A stretch of DNA of 64,000 bases from Verrucomicrobiaceae bacterium UBA1938 (GCA_002336895.1 DDFC01000043.1:167364-231363), one strand, 5' to 3'. Shown: positions 23,153 to 31,199, numbered from the stretch's first letter. Numbers and translations: made by a program. The notes: generated by a model not told the origin, from the sequence alone.

Positions 23153-24882
23153 GGTTTGGTTTGAAATGACTGGCTGTTAAAGTCGGCGTCCCACTGCCAG
23201 AAGTCCGGGAGGCCGAAGAAGGTGCGAAAGGCGTGCAGCCGCGCTGCGTCGGTGTCGAAATGGTCGAGCACCCGCTGTGACCATGGCTTGGGATCGCCGG
23301 CCAGCTCGGCGCGCTCGCGTTCACGCTTGGCCGTGAAGCGGGCGTAGTCCTCCGGGCTGTGCTGCCGCATCTCGGCCTCCTTCCCGTGCAGCCAGTCGAT
23401 CCAGGCGGCACGGTGGGTCTGCTCATGATGATCGCGGCGCTGTGTGATGGTCATGAGCTGGACATGCAGGCGGTGCTTTTCCACTTCGACGAGGCAAGCA
23501 TCGCCCAGCTGGCGAACGGCGAGCTGGAGCGATGGGAACGGGTTGCGCTGCTCTCGTGCCCGCTGGCCCAGCATCCGCCCCCACTCGCCGGGAGTGCCCT
23601 CCCCGCCGCTGGCACGCACGAGGCGCTGCACGAAATCTTCTGCGACCTGGGCATCTCGTGGCGAGGGTTCATTGACCGGTTCGCCTCGATTCCCGCCGTA
23701 AGCTGCGTAGAAGCAGCGGGCAAACTCCCAGCCAGCCGTGCCCGAAACTTGGGCCGCCCGTAGTTTTTCAGGGGCTGGCCATCCCTGCTCAATGGCCCTG
23801 CGCAGCAGTCCAGCTGGACTGCGTGCCGGTGCCCGGTGCGGCAGCCAGGCGATTTGTTCTTCGATGGCCTGAGCCATATGCTCTCGCATCAGCTTGGTTG
23901 CGGTCTTTCCGCTGAATCCGATGCCGATGAGTTTTTGATAAAGGTCCGTGTCTGCCACCTCTGGCTTGTTTCCAGTTTCATTTTCTGGTTTCGTTTTAAT
24001 ACTGGTGCGGTTTTCTGACCGACCGGCTGGTGCGGAAATCTGACCGATGCTGGTCGTTTTTTCCGACCGATCCGGAGCTGGTATGATTTTCTGACCGATG
24101 GGATAATCGCACCAGCGCAGCGCGTAGGTGGCACGGCGGCGCTCAGTGGCCTCATGGCTGAAAACACCGGCCCCGACGCGCACGATGTAGTTTTTCTCCA
24201 GAGCCGTGCGCAAAGCCTTGGCAAGGTCGGTGCGACTGCCGAATCGTGCGTAGTTCTGAATGTGCTGGTAGGAGAGCGCCACCTGCTGACGGCGGCGGCC
24301 ATGGCGAGCTTGATAGCCGATGCTGTGGCGGATGACCGAGCCGACAACCTTGATCACCGAGAGCGGCTCATTAGGAATGACCACATCAAAGAACTCATTT
24401 GGAATGTCCGTACGGTTGCCCTCGCCTTCGAAAAAGCCCGTGAATTCAGGGAGTCGGGTGGTGTAAGCGCTACCTGACCAGCATAGCTGGTAGCGGGCCG
24501 ACTGCCCGGCATCATGAGCCAGCTTGGGGCGTCCAGATGTCACGCATTCGATGAGATGCCCGGCAAGCGCATCATCCAGGGCCTGACGGATCATGTCGCG
24601 GCTCACACCGGCCTTGTGCTCCAACTCGGAGTAGGAGACCTCAATCTGCTCCTCCTGCGGATTGCCATTGGCATCGCACCATCCGAGCGTCTTTCGCAGC
24701 AGGTAGGCTACGATGCGCACCACCCCACGGGAGAAGTGAGGGATGACGACATCAAAGAACTGGTTCGGTGTGTAGGTGGTGTTTGAGGTCGGAGCCTTGA
24801 AGCCTGGGAAAGAGGAAGAAGCCTGGGCGGGTGCCTGGTAGGGCTGGAGATGCAAGCGGATTTCAGTAGCCGGTGCTGGCAT
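23149..24882 (-). CDS. Putative plasmid-type replication initiator with two winged-helix modules
   Basis: 577 residues. Two related modules are visible at about residues 40-120 and 140-235. Each opens with FFDVVIP, then a V-R-I/V-K-V-V......R..LG/IG.....G segment, then a helix-turn-helix such as VSYSELEHKAGVSRDMIRQALDDALAGHLI. The modules resemble replication-protein winged helices (phage O/plasmid Rep types). The remainder is charged and helical with no known domain. Position immediately before parA-parB, with translational overlap, and downstream of a CopG-type regulator and a DnaA box supports a replication role; this is inference. Copy 2 of the 22-bp repeat lies inside its coding sequence. 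Confidence 0.7.
   Translation of the reverse strand: MPAPATEIRLHLQPYQAPAQASSSFPGFKAPTSNTTYTPNQFFDVVIPHFSRGVVRIVAYLLRKTLGWCDANGNPQEEQIEVSYSELEHKAGVSRDMIRQALDDALAGHLIECVTSGRPKLAHDAGQSARYQLCWSGSAYTTRLPEFTGFFEGEGNRTDIPNEFFDVVIPNEPLSVIKVVGSVIRHSIGYQARHGRRRQQVALSYQHIQNYARFGSRTDLAKALRTALEKNYIVRVGAGVFSHEATERRRATYALRWCDYPIGQKIIPAPDRSEKTTSIGQISAPAGRSENRTSIKTKPENETGNKPEVADTDLYQKLIGIGFSGKTATKLMREHMAQAIEEQIAWLPHRAPARSPAGLLRRAIEQGWPAPEKLRAAQVSGTAGWEFARCFYAAYGGNRGEPVNEPSPRDAQVAEDFVQRLVRASGGEGTPGEWGRMLGQRAREQRNPFPSLQLAVRQLGDACLVEVEKHRLHVQLMTITQRRDHHEQTHRAAWIDWLHGKEAEMRQHSPEDYARFTAKRERERAELAGDPKPWSQRVLDHFDTDAARLHAFRTFFGLPDFWQWDADFNSQSFQTKP
23746..23767. repeat. parAB-linked 22-bp motif, copy 2 (inside rep)
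   Basis: Identical to copy 3 over the 20-base core AACTTGGGCCGCCCGTAGTT. It falls inside the rep coding sequence near residue 375, where it encodes part of KLRAAQVSG. An imperfect palindrome: AAACT and GGGC arms face GCCC and AGTTT. Confidence 0.7.
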
Positions 24883-24891
24883 CGCTGTGTG

Positions 24892-25086
24892 CTAGAGCCT
24901 GATCACGGGCTCTGACTTGGCAGCCTCGACCTTGTGCTGCTCGGCGAGCCATTTGCTATACCAGCGCAGGATGGCGTTGATGATGAAGCTGCGGCTGCGC
25001 TGCTGTTCGCGTGCCAGTCCGTCGATGAACCCGAGCACATCGCTCTCAAATTTTACTCCCGCAGATTTGCGTGTGATTTTTTCCAT
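24892..25086 (-). CDS. CopG/Arc-type ribbon-helix-helix regulator
   Basis: 64 residues. An N-terminal strand (SAGVKFESDVLGFIDGL) and helix-turn-helix (REQQRSRSFIINAILRWYSKWL) fit the RHH fold with the conserved S-R-S-F-I at the turn. Small RHH proteins such as CopG repress rep genes to control copy number. Here it is the first gene of an operon with rep, parA and parB, ending nine bases before rep. A perfect 8-bp palindrome lies 18 bases upstream of its start and is the likely operator. Confidence 0.82.
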   Translation of the reverse strand: MEKITRKSAGVKFESDVLGFIDGLAREQQRSRSFIINAILRWYSKWLAEQHKVEAAKSEPVIRL

Positions 25087-25103
25087 GCCTCCATTTTACC
25101 ATG

Positions 25104-25126
25104 AACGTGACACGAACGGTCACGTT
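25104..25126. promoter_or_regulatory. Palindromic operator upstream of the CopG-type gene
   Basis: AACGTGAC (25104-25111) and GTCACGTT (25119-25126) are perfect inverted copies separated by 7 bp. A further half-site GAACGTGAC occurs at 25194-25202. Likely bound by the adjacent RHH protein. Confidence 0.7.
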
Positions 25127-25130
25127 GCCC

Positions 25131-25139
25131 TGTGGATAA
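25131..25139 (-). promoter_or_regulatory. Perfect DnaA box
   Basis: On the minus strand reads TTATCCACA, the consensus high-affinity DnaA box. It lies between the operator and repeat copy 3, upstream of the Rep operon. A single box could be chance, but the placement fits a plasmid-type oriV. Confidence 0.6.
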
Positions 25140-25150
25140 CCGAGGCCTGA

Positions 25151-25172
25151 AAACTTGGGCCGCCCGTAGTTT
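25151..25172. repeat. parAB-linked 22-bp motif, copy 3
   Basis: Same 20-base core as copy 2, 12 bases from the DnaA box. The three copies bracket and interrupt the parB-parA-rep block, as expected of centromere (parS) sites or rep-binding sites. Confidence 0.7.
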
Positions 25173-25448
25173 CTGACAGCCGGCACTGGTATCGAACGTG
25201 ACTGCGGATGAAGTAAGCAAGAGCCTTGCGGCAAAGTGGGGAGGCGTCTGCGGGCTTCAGCCGTCAATGGCGCTGCTTGGGCGGAGAGAGAATCGCCTGG
25301 CTTGTCATTCGCGCAGCGATGCCAAGTGAGGCGGTTGCGGTGGTGCGTCGGCTTCACGCGCTTGGGATGGCGCAGATGATGAGGCTGCCGCAGGTACGGT
25401 TTGCATCTGAGCCATCTGAAGTGCCTCGCCATCCGGCTGGCTAAGGTG

Positions 25449-25576
25449 AGTCTGCGCGAAGAAGCAGACTGACCGCAGTGGGCAAGCTCAAAGCATTGAG
25501 GGCGTTGCGGGACACCTCCCGCTTGAAGGGGTAGCGGCCCACGCAGTAGCCGCTAGGGGAAAACATTCCCCCACAA
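25449..25576. repeat. Cluster of three hairpins near the right end of the element
   Basis: AGTCTGC (25449-25455)/GCAGACT (25464-25470) has an 8-nt loop. AGCGGC...GCCGCT lies around 25530-25550. GGGGAA-aaca-TTCCCC lies around 25555-25572. The stems are GC-rich and closely spaced, with no gene in the region. Could be a second structured RNA, a terminator set, or the element end. Confidence 0.5.
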
Positions 25577-25640
25577 GAAATGTAACAGATTCTAAATCCT
25601 CCAAAAGTCTCCCATATGTTGGAACCGCAACAGAACAGCC

Positions 25641-25979
25641 TCACAAGTGATCGGATTTGTATTTGATGACCTGGACTTTCTCCATTGTGACCAACCCGCC
25701 CTGCATTACGGAATCGAGGTATGGTAGAAGTCGCTGGATGTTTTCCTCGGTGTCCACAATCTCGATGATCAAAGGCAGGTCTTCGGAAAGCCGGAGAATT
25801 TTGGCAGTATGGAGGCGGCTGTTGGCACCGAAGCTCATGGGTCCACGCAGGACGGTGGCACCTGCAAGCCCAAGCTCGCGCGCTTTGAGCACAATGGTTT
25901 CATACAGGGGCTGATGCTCATGGCGGTCGCTTTCGCCAAGGTAGATCCGCAGCAGTTTTCCATCTTCAGGCAGGTGCAT
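25641..25979 (-). CDS. DUF190 family protein (PII-like), fluoride island
   Basis: 112 residues from the ATG at 25979, five bases after the crcB stop. Typical DUF190 features: GKLLRIYLGESDRH...PLYETIVLKARELGLAGATVLRGPMSFGANSRLHTAK, then LPLIIEIVDTEENI and GGLVTMEKVQVIKY. The fold is PII-like, so binding of a small ligand and regulation of a partner is expected. DUF190 genes are frequent neighbours of crcB. Cytoplasmic. Confidence 0.9.
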   Translation of the reverse strand: MHLPEDGKLLRIYLGESDRHEHQPLYETIVLKARELGLAGATVLRGPMSFGANSRLHTAKILRLSEDLPLIIEIVDTEENIQRLLPYLDSVMQGGLVTMEKVQVIKYKSDHL

Positions 25980-25984
25980 AAAGT

Positions 25985-26368
25985 TCAGCGGTTGAGTTGG
26001 GTGGCAAGAAAGTGACCGAGCCAGACGGCGAAGAGGCAGAGAGCCACCGAGCCAAGGATGTTCAGCCCGGCATAAAGCCATTCGGAATCACGTGCGAGGG
26101 AAAGAGTCTGCAAGCTGAAGGAAGAGAAGGTCGTGAAGCCTCCGCAGATTCCCACCATGAAAAAGGTGCGTCCTGCGGGCTTGACCAGCCACCGGCCATC
26201 GGTGTCGGTGCTTGTGGCAAAGAAGCCAATGGCAAAACATCCTATGATATTCACGACTAGCGTCCCCCACGGAAAAGTTTCGCCAAACCGATGCGCAATG
26301 ATGCCTGAAAGCCAGTAGCGCAGGCCACCGCCTAATCCGCTGCCAAGGATGACGAGAAGAAAGTTCAT
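25985..26368 (-). CDS. crcB: CrcB/Fluc fluoride ion channel
   Basis: 127 residues from the ATG at 26368; the longer open frame upstream lacks similarity. Four membrane segments. Fluc signatures are GGGLRYWLSG at the start, GTLVVNIIGCFAIGFFA (with the pore asparagine) and G-x-C-G-G-F-T-T-F-S-S-F-S. Fluc channels form antiparallel dimers that let cytoplasmic fluoride leak out. Its neighbours (DUF190 proteins, CLC-F antiporter, enolase) all fit fluoride resistance. Confidence 0.95.
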   Translation of the reverse strand: MNFLLVILGSGLGGGLRYWLSGIIAHRFGETFPWGTLVVNIIGCFAIGFFATSTDTDGRWLVKPAGRTFFMVGICGGFTTFSSFSLQTLSLARDSEWLYAGLNILGSVALCLFAVWLGHFLATQLNR

Positions 26369-26382
26369 CAGGCGGGACGGGC

Positions 26383-26577
26383 TCAACGCTTCAACAACAG
26401 CGCAGTGACAACTACTGCGGCACCTGCAGACCAGCCATTCTGACAAGCATGCTGCCACCATCGGACGAAAAAGCCTGCCCCGGAGGAATCACGATTCACA
26501 TAAGTCAGCGCCAGGGATGTGACACTTGTTGCCAGCACAAAAAGGATGACGAGAGCGAAAAAAATCGACCATTTCAT
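26383..26577 (-). CDS. Small two-segment membrane protein of the fluoride operon
   Basis: 64 residues, hydrophobic segments at about 4-25 and 48-62 with a W-W-rich polar link. Start overlaps the stop of the upstream DUF190 gene by four bases, and it ends 14 bases before crcB. No family recognised. The reading frame is convincing because of the overlaps on one side and tight spacing on the other. Confidence 0.65.
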   Translation of the reverse strand: MKWSIFFALVILFVLATSVTSLALTYVNRDSSGAGFFVRWWQHACQNGWSAGAAVVVTALLLKR

Positions 26578-27017
26578 GACGGCGACAAGGCTGAAGTATT
26601 GAGTGAATCAACGGGTTCGCTGGGGGAAATGTCCTTTTCACTCAAGTGGCCAGGTGTCACGTCCCAGTGTTCGACGTGCTTGTAAATGATCACCTTGCCT
26701 TGAAGCAGCCGACCGTGATGGCGGCAGAAGTCTTCGAGGTGGTCTTTGCGGTCGATGATTTCCACACACAGCGCGAGGCTGGGGTTTGGTATCTCGGCTC
26801 CCGCTGCATGTACTTTGCCGCCTGCGGAAAAGCCGTAATGCGTCATGAAAGCGCTGGCGTTCATGAGGCCGTCCTTTTTGGCTGCATTGATGATGGCACG
26901 GTACAGGGGCTTCGAATTGAGCTTCTGCCAGAAGCCGCCGCTGGATTCCGTCTTCTCGCCGGGCGTGACGTAGATGCGGATCTTGCCCATCTCCTGGCTA
27001 ATGATCTGGTGTTTCAT
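26574..27017 (-). CDS. Second DUF190 family protein, fluoride island
   Basis: 147 residues, longer than the first DUF190 copy because of an extended C-terminus (from about residue 115, HVEHWDVTPGHLSEKDISPSEP). The core carries KIRIYVTPGE..., PLYRAIINAAKKDGLMNASAFMTHYGFSAGGKVHAA and L-C-V-E-I-I-D..DHLEDFCRHH. A PII-like ligand-binding fold is expected. It follows the CLC-F gene by 29 bases. Confidence 0.85.
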   Translation of the reverse strand: MKHQIISQEMGKIRIYVTPGEKTESSGGFWQKLNSKPLYRAIINAAKKDGLMNASAFMTHYGFSAGGKVHAAGAEIPNPSLALCVEIIDRKDHLEDFCRHHGRLLQGKVIIYKHVEHWDVTPGHLSEKDISPSEPVDSLNTSALSPS

Positions 27018-27046
27018 GGGGACTACAGTGACTGGGGAGAAAACGA

Positions 27047-28426
27047 TTATCCACCCGAGGAAATGTCATCAGCTTCGGGGTCGGGCTTGGAAATATCCGG
27101 CGTCATTCGGGGGGGCATGTTTCGCGCTTCACGCAGTGTGATGTCCCGCAGCGCTGGAAGCGTGCTTCTCTTGGCCACGCCGATGCGCTGGGAGAGGTAG
27201 ATGCCCGAGTGCCCGCTGAAGAAGTAGGAGACAAAGCAGGCCACGGCGAAATAGATGGCGTAGTGCGCACCGAAGAGCTCGATGCCCATCACCGTGCACG
27301 CCAGCGGCGTGTTTGCCGCACCGGCAAAGAGCGCGATGAAGCCCAGCGCCGCAAACAGCGCTACCGGCTCGTGCATCACGCTTCCCAGCACATGGCCCAG
27401 CGTGGAGCCGATGAAGAACAGCGGCGTCACCTCGCCGCCCTTGAAGCCGCTGGCCAGCGTCACCGATGTAAAGAGCGTCTTCCACAGCCAGCTCAGCGGC
27501 ATGGCCCCGCCCTCCTGAAATGAGGTGACGACGGACACCTGACCCCCGGGCGGAGGAATCACCCCTAGCCCGAGATAGTCTCGTGTACCCACCACAGACA
27601 CCAGGGCAATGACCACCAGCGCCCCGAGCGCAGGCCGTAGCGGCGCATAGGGCACTAGCTGGCTAAAGAGGCGCTGCAGCCTGTGCGTCAGCTCCGAAAA
27701 CAACTGACCACCCATACCGAAGACGATACCCGCCAGCGCTGTCTTGCTTAGCAGCACGGCATCGAATGCGGCATGAGTGCCCGCTGAGTGTGCTACGTCC
27801 AAATGATACACGGTGTGAAGCACGCCCCACGCCGAGCAAGTCGCATCACCAAGCACGCTGGCCACCAGCACAGGAATCAGCGCTTCGTATTGCATACGAC
27901 CGACCACCAGCACTTCCATGGCAAAGATGGCTCCGGTGAGTGGAGTGCCAAACACAGCGCCAAATCCTGCCGCGATGCCGCACATCAGCATAAGCCGTCG
28001 ATTCTCCTGCGCCATTCCGAACCATCGCGCCAGCATTGCTGCCAGACTGCCGCCCATCTGCACCGCAGTGCCCTCACGTCCTGCCGAACCGCCGAAGAGA
28101 TGTGTGACCAGCGTGCCGATCAGCACCAGTGGAGCCATACGCGCGGGCACACCTCCGCCTGGCTGATGAATTTCATCAATTAGCAGATTGTTGCCCTTGT
28201 CCGATCCTTTGCCCATGTAGTGATATAAAAATCCAACGGCCACCCCGCCCAAAGGCAGAAACCAAAGCATCTGTGGATGCTGCCATTGCAGTTCGGTCAC
28301 TTTGTTCAGAGACCACAGAAATAAAGCGCTTGCCGAACCCGCCACCACCGCCACTGGCAGCGTCAATAGTGTCCAGCGCAGAAGGTGGCCGATGTCTGTT
28401 AAAAATGAAGATCGAGTAGGAAACAT
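27047..28426 (-). CDS. CLC-F type fluoride/proton antiporter
   Basis: 459 residues with about ten membrane segments. The loop that carries GSGIPE and the central serine in ordinary CLCs instead reads D-K-G-N-N-L-L-I-D-E. This is the known signature of the fluoride-specific CLC-F clade. The gating-glutamate motif reads GSAGREGTAVQMGG. The PPPGGQV and KGGEVTPLFFIGSTLG motifs are also present. CLC-F proteins expel fluoride in exchange for protons. First gene of the CLC-DUF190-TM-crcB-DUF190 run. Confidence 0.92.
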   Translation of the reverse strand: MFPTRSSFLTDIGHLLRWTLLTLPVAVVAGSASALFLWSLNKVTELQWQHPQMLWFLPLGGVAVGFLYHYMGKGSDKGNNLLIDEIHQPGGGVPARMAPLVLIGTLVTHLFGGSAGREGTAVQMGGSLAAMLARWFGMAQENRRLMLMCGIAAGFGAVFGTPLTGAIFAMEVLVVGRMQYEALIPVLVASVLGDATCSAWGVLHTVYHLDVAHSAGTHAAFDAVLLSKTALAGIVFGMGGQLFSELTHRLQRLFSQLVPYAPLRPALGALVVIALVSVVGTRDYLGLGVIPPPGGQVSVVTSFQEGGAMPLSWLWKTLFTSVTLASGFKGGEVTPLFFIGSTLGHVLGSVMHEPVALFAALGFIALFAGAANTPLACTVMGIELFGAHYAIYFAVACFVSYFFSGHSGIYLSQRIGVAKRSTLPALRDITLREARNMPPRMTPDISKPDPEADDISSGG

Positions 28427-28534
28427 GAGCGCGCAGCATAGTGACTTATTTTCCGCCTGCCAGCACGAGCAGACTGGGTGGTGTGGAGAATCGGTAGATG
28501 GGAGTGCTTTTCGAAAAAAGAAGCCATGTCACTT

Positions 28535-29746
28535 CTAGCTGGTTTCGGAATGGAGCTTAAGCCGGCAGATCATGAACGAGCCTAGGGCGAACAGTAACGC
28601 ACTGTAGGCAAAAGCAATCTGCACGCCAAAAGCGGACCAAAGGAGCCCCACAACCGCACTGCTGATGAAGTCGCCAATACCATTGACCGTAGCAAGTGTG
28701 CCAAAAGCCATGCCGTGATGCGACTCGTCCACCAATTCAGCACAGAAAGAGTCCTCAAGGGCTTCCTCCGCCGCGACATGGATGCCGCCGAAAATAAAAA
28801 CGAGCGCCAGTGTCCAGACACTCATCGGCGACACGATGATCATGAGCGCCATCACCGCCGCCAGTGCATATGCGGCCGCTAGCAGACGGCGCTTTTCGAA
28901 ATGATCGGCCAGCCAGCCGGAGACGAAGGCGAACGTCGCGTAGAGCACGTTGTGCAGCACATAGAGTCCCACGGCGGTGCTTGCCGCCTTGGTCGCGCCG
29001 AGTTCCGGCGTGAGCTTCTGCGCCGCAAGGAGGATGAGCATGGAATGCGCGAAATCCCCCGCTCCGAACAGGCCGACGGCCACAAGAAATCTGCGGAAGC
29101 GCACCGGCAGGGCGCGCAATTTTTCACCAAAGGAAATGTGCGGCACTGGCGCACGCTCTTTTTCCTTCACGACAAAGGCGATCAATCCCGCTGCAATGAG
29201 GCCGGGGATGAGCGTGAGGGCAAAGAGTACGGGGTAGTTGTGATTCACCGCCGCGAGCAGGGCCAGTGCGGTCGCCGGACCGACCACCGCACCCAAAGTG
29301 TCCATCATTCGCTCGAAACCGAACGCACGTCCATAAGCCTCGCGGGAAACAGAGCCTGCGAGCAACGCCTTGCGCACCGGAGTGCGCACACCGCGCCCCA
29401 GCCAGGCGGTGGCACGCGCGGCGAGCACCTGCCATGCGTTCGTCGCGATTCCAAAAGCCGCAGTGCCCAGCGCAGTAATCAGATAGCCTGCCACGGCAAT
29501 GGGTTTGCGACGTGGCAGGCGGTCGGTATAAAAACCGCTCGCCATCTTGGCAAAGCTCGACAGCCCGTCGCTCACGCCTTCGATGAGACCGAGCCACGCC
29601 GCCGCCAAACCCATGCTGGCGAGATATGCAGGCAGCAGGGTGGTGGCGATCTCATGCGACCAGTCGCTGAACAAGCTCGCCAGTCCGATGCCAAGAACCG
29701 TGCGGTTGAGCCATCGTGTCTGGTTAAACTGGGATGGAGTCTTCAT
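28535..29746 (-). CDS. MFS transporter coupled to the enolase gene
   Basis: 403 residues, twelve predicted hydrophobic segments. Loop 2-3 motif GFYTDRLPRRKP resembles the MFS A motif G..aDR.GRR. Other stretches include SDWSHEIATTLLPAYLASMG and GRGVRTPVRKALLAGSV, typical of a widespread MFS group of unknown substrate. Its start overlaps the enolase stop by four bases (ATGA), so the two are translated together. An export role in fluoride or metabolite stress is inference. Confidence 0.85.
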   Translation of the reverse strand: MKTPSQFNQTRWLNRTVLGIGLASLFSDWSHEIATTLLPAYLASMGLAAAWLGLIEGVSDGLSSFAKMASGFYTDRLPRRKPIAVAGYLITALGTAAFGIATNAWQVLAARATAWLGRGVRTPVRKALLAGSVSREAYGRAFGFERMMDTLGAVVGPATALALLAAVNHNYPVLFALTLIPGLIAAGLIAFVVKEKERAPVPHISFGEKLRALPVRFRRFLVAVGLFGAGDFAHSMLILLAAQKLTPELGATKAASTAVGLYVLHNVLYATFAFVSGWLADHFEKRRLLAAAYALAAVMALMIIVSPMSVWTLALVFIFGGIHVAAEEALEDSFCAELVDESHHGMAFGTLATVNGIGDFISSAVVGLLWSAFGVQIAFAYSALLFALGSFMICRLKLHSETS

Positions 29747-31032
29747 TTTTTGAGAAAAGTCACGTCGAAGCGTGCCTTCTTCCCGAGTTCGTTCTCGATG
29801 GCAAGCAGACGGTTGTATTTGGCGATGCGCTCGGAACGGCAGAGGGAGCCGGTCTTGATCTGCCCTGCACCAGTGCCTACGGCAAAGTCAGCAATGAATG
29901 CGTCCTCCGTTTCACCGGAGCGATGCGAAATGACCGTGCCGTAACCGGCCTTCTGCGCCATCTTCACGGTTTCGAGAGTCTCGCTGACGGTGCCGATCTG
30001 GTTGAGCTTGATGAGGATGGCGTTGGCAATGCCGTCACGGATGCCTTCGGCGAAGATCCTCGGGTTGGTGACGAAATTGTCGTCCCCCACGAGCTGGATT
30101 TTTTTGCCGAGTGCTTTCGTGATCGCCACCCATCCTGCATGATCTTCTTCTCCCATGCCGTCTTCGAGCGAGACGATGGGATACTTCTTCGCCCACTCGC
30201 TCCATAGCTTGATCATCTCTGCAGGAGTCTTGCGCGATTTGTCCGACTTCTTCATCACGTAGCCGCCGTTGTCGAAGAACTCGCTGGCAGCGGGATCGAG
30301 GGCGATGGCGATGTCCTTACCGGGTTTGAAGCCTGCGGCTTTGATAGCTTCCACGATGACATCTATGGCATCGCTGTTGGTCTTGAGGTTCGGCGCGAAG
30401 CCACCTTCATCGCCCACTGAGGTCACGAGTCCGCGCTGATGCAGAATCTTTTTCAGCGCATGAAAGGTTTCCGCACCATAGCGCAGAGCTGCCGCAAAAG
30501 TCGGTGCGCCGATGGGGAATAGCATGAACTCCTGGAAGTCCACGTTGTTCGTGGAATGTGCGCCGCCGTTAAGGACATTCATCATCGGCATGGGTAGCAG
30601 ATAAGCGCCTTTGCCACCGTTCAACTTGCGGATGTAAGCGTAGAGGGGTATCCCAGCATCCAACGCCGCCGCACGGCACACGGCCATTGACACGCCGAGA
30701 ATCGCATTCGATCCAAGTTTGGATTTGTTCTCGGTGCCGTCGAGTTTGATCAGCCGTTCATCAATCGCTTTTTGATCTTGTACCTTCAGCCCCTTGAGCT
30801 TCGGTGCGATGTCCTTGTTGACGTTTTCCACGGCTTTCAGCACACCTTTACCACCGTAACGCTTCTTGTCGCCATCGCGCAGTTCCAGGGCTTCGCGAAT
30901 GCCCGTTGAGGCACCGGATGGCACACAGGCCGAGGCGGTGACACCATTGTTGAGAGCAACCGTGACCATGACGGTCGGGTTGCCGCGTGAATCGAGGATT
31001 TCGAGAGCGGTAATGGATTTGATTTTGGACAT
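29743..31032 (-). CDS. eno: Enolase, located in the fluoride-resistance island
   Basis: 429 residues, full length. Catalyses 2-phosphoglycerate to phosphoenolpyruvate. All key motifs are intact: GDEGGFAPNL (catalytic acid), metal ligands in the A-L-D, S-L-E-D and V-G-D-D segments, the lysine in ILIKLNQIGT, and S-H-R-S-G-E-T-E-D with GQIKTGSLCRSERIAKYN. Enolase is the classical target of fluoride (with phosphate and Mg). An extra enolase between fluoride exporters suggests a target-replacement or dosage mechanism. It may not be the housekeeping copy; that needs the rest of the genome. Confidence 0.95.
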   Translation of the reverse strand: MSKIKSITALEILDSRGNPTVMVTVALNNGVTASACVPSGASTGIREALELRDGDKKRYGGKGVLKAVENVNKDIAPKLKGLKVQDQKAIDERLIKLDGTENKSKLGSNAILGVSMAVCRAAALDAGIPLYAYIRKLNGGKGAYLLPMPMMNVLNGGAHSTNNVDFQEFMLFPIGAPTFAAALRYGAETFHALKKILHQRGLVTSVGDEGGFAPNLKTNSDAIDVIVEAIKAAGFKPGKDIAIALDPAASEFFDNGGYVMKKSDKSRKTPAEMIKLWSEWAKKYPIVSLEDGMGEEDHAGWVAITKALGKKIQLVGDDNFVTNPRIFAEGIRDGIANAILIKLNQIGTVSETLETVKMAQKAGYGTVISHRSGETEDAFIADFAVGTGAGQIKTGSLCRSERIAKYNRLLAIENELGKKARFDVTFLKK

Positions 31033-31199
31033 AATGAATGGGCTTGGCGGGGCATTGTCCTACGGTAGAGGATTTTGTCTCTGCCAAAGTGAGGACCTCA
31101 ATTATCATCCACCGCACAACAAGTCGTGATCCGGAGCCACATGCGCTTAGCAGACGGTGCCTTGCTTCAAGATGGAAGCCGATTAAAGTGGCGAAGAAC

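Larger units (their letters stand above)
25087..25640. other. Gene-free control and boundary region at the right end of the plasmid-type genes
   Basis: About 550 bases without a convincing gene. The first 120 bases contain operator palindrome, DnaA box and repeat copy 3. The last 200 bases contain three hairpins. The middle, about 25205-25445, shows nothing I can interpret. A 67-codon minus-strand frame (25441-25644) has no supporting features. Confidence 0.6.

Noticed and set aside
25441..25644. 67-codon minus-strand frame in the boundary region
   Set aside because: Covers the hairpin cluster; no features of a protein beyond being open. Better explained as structured noncoding DNA.
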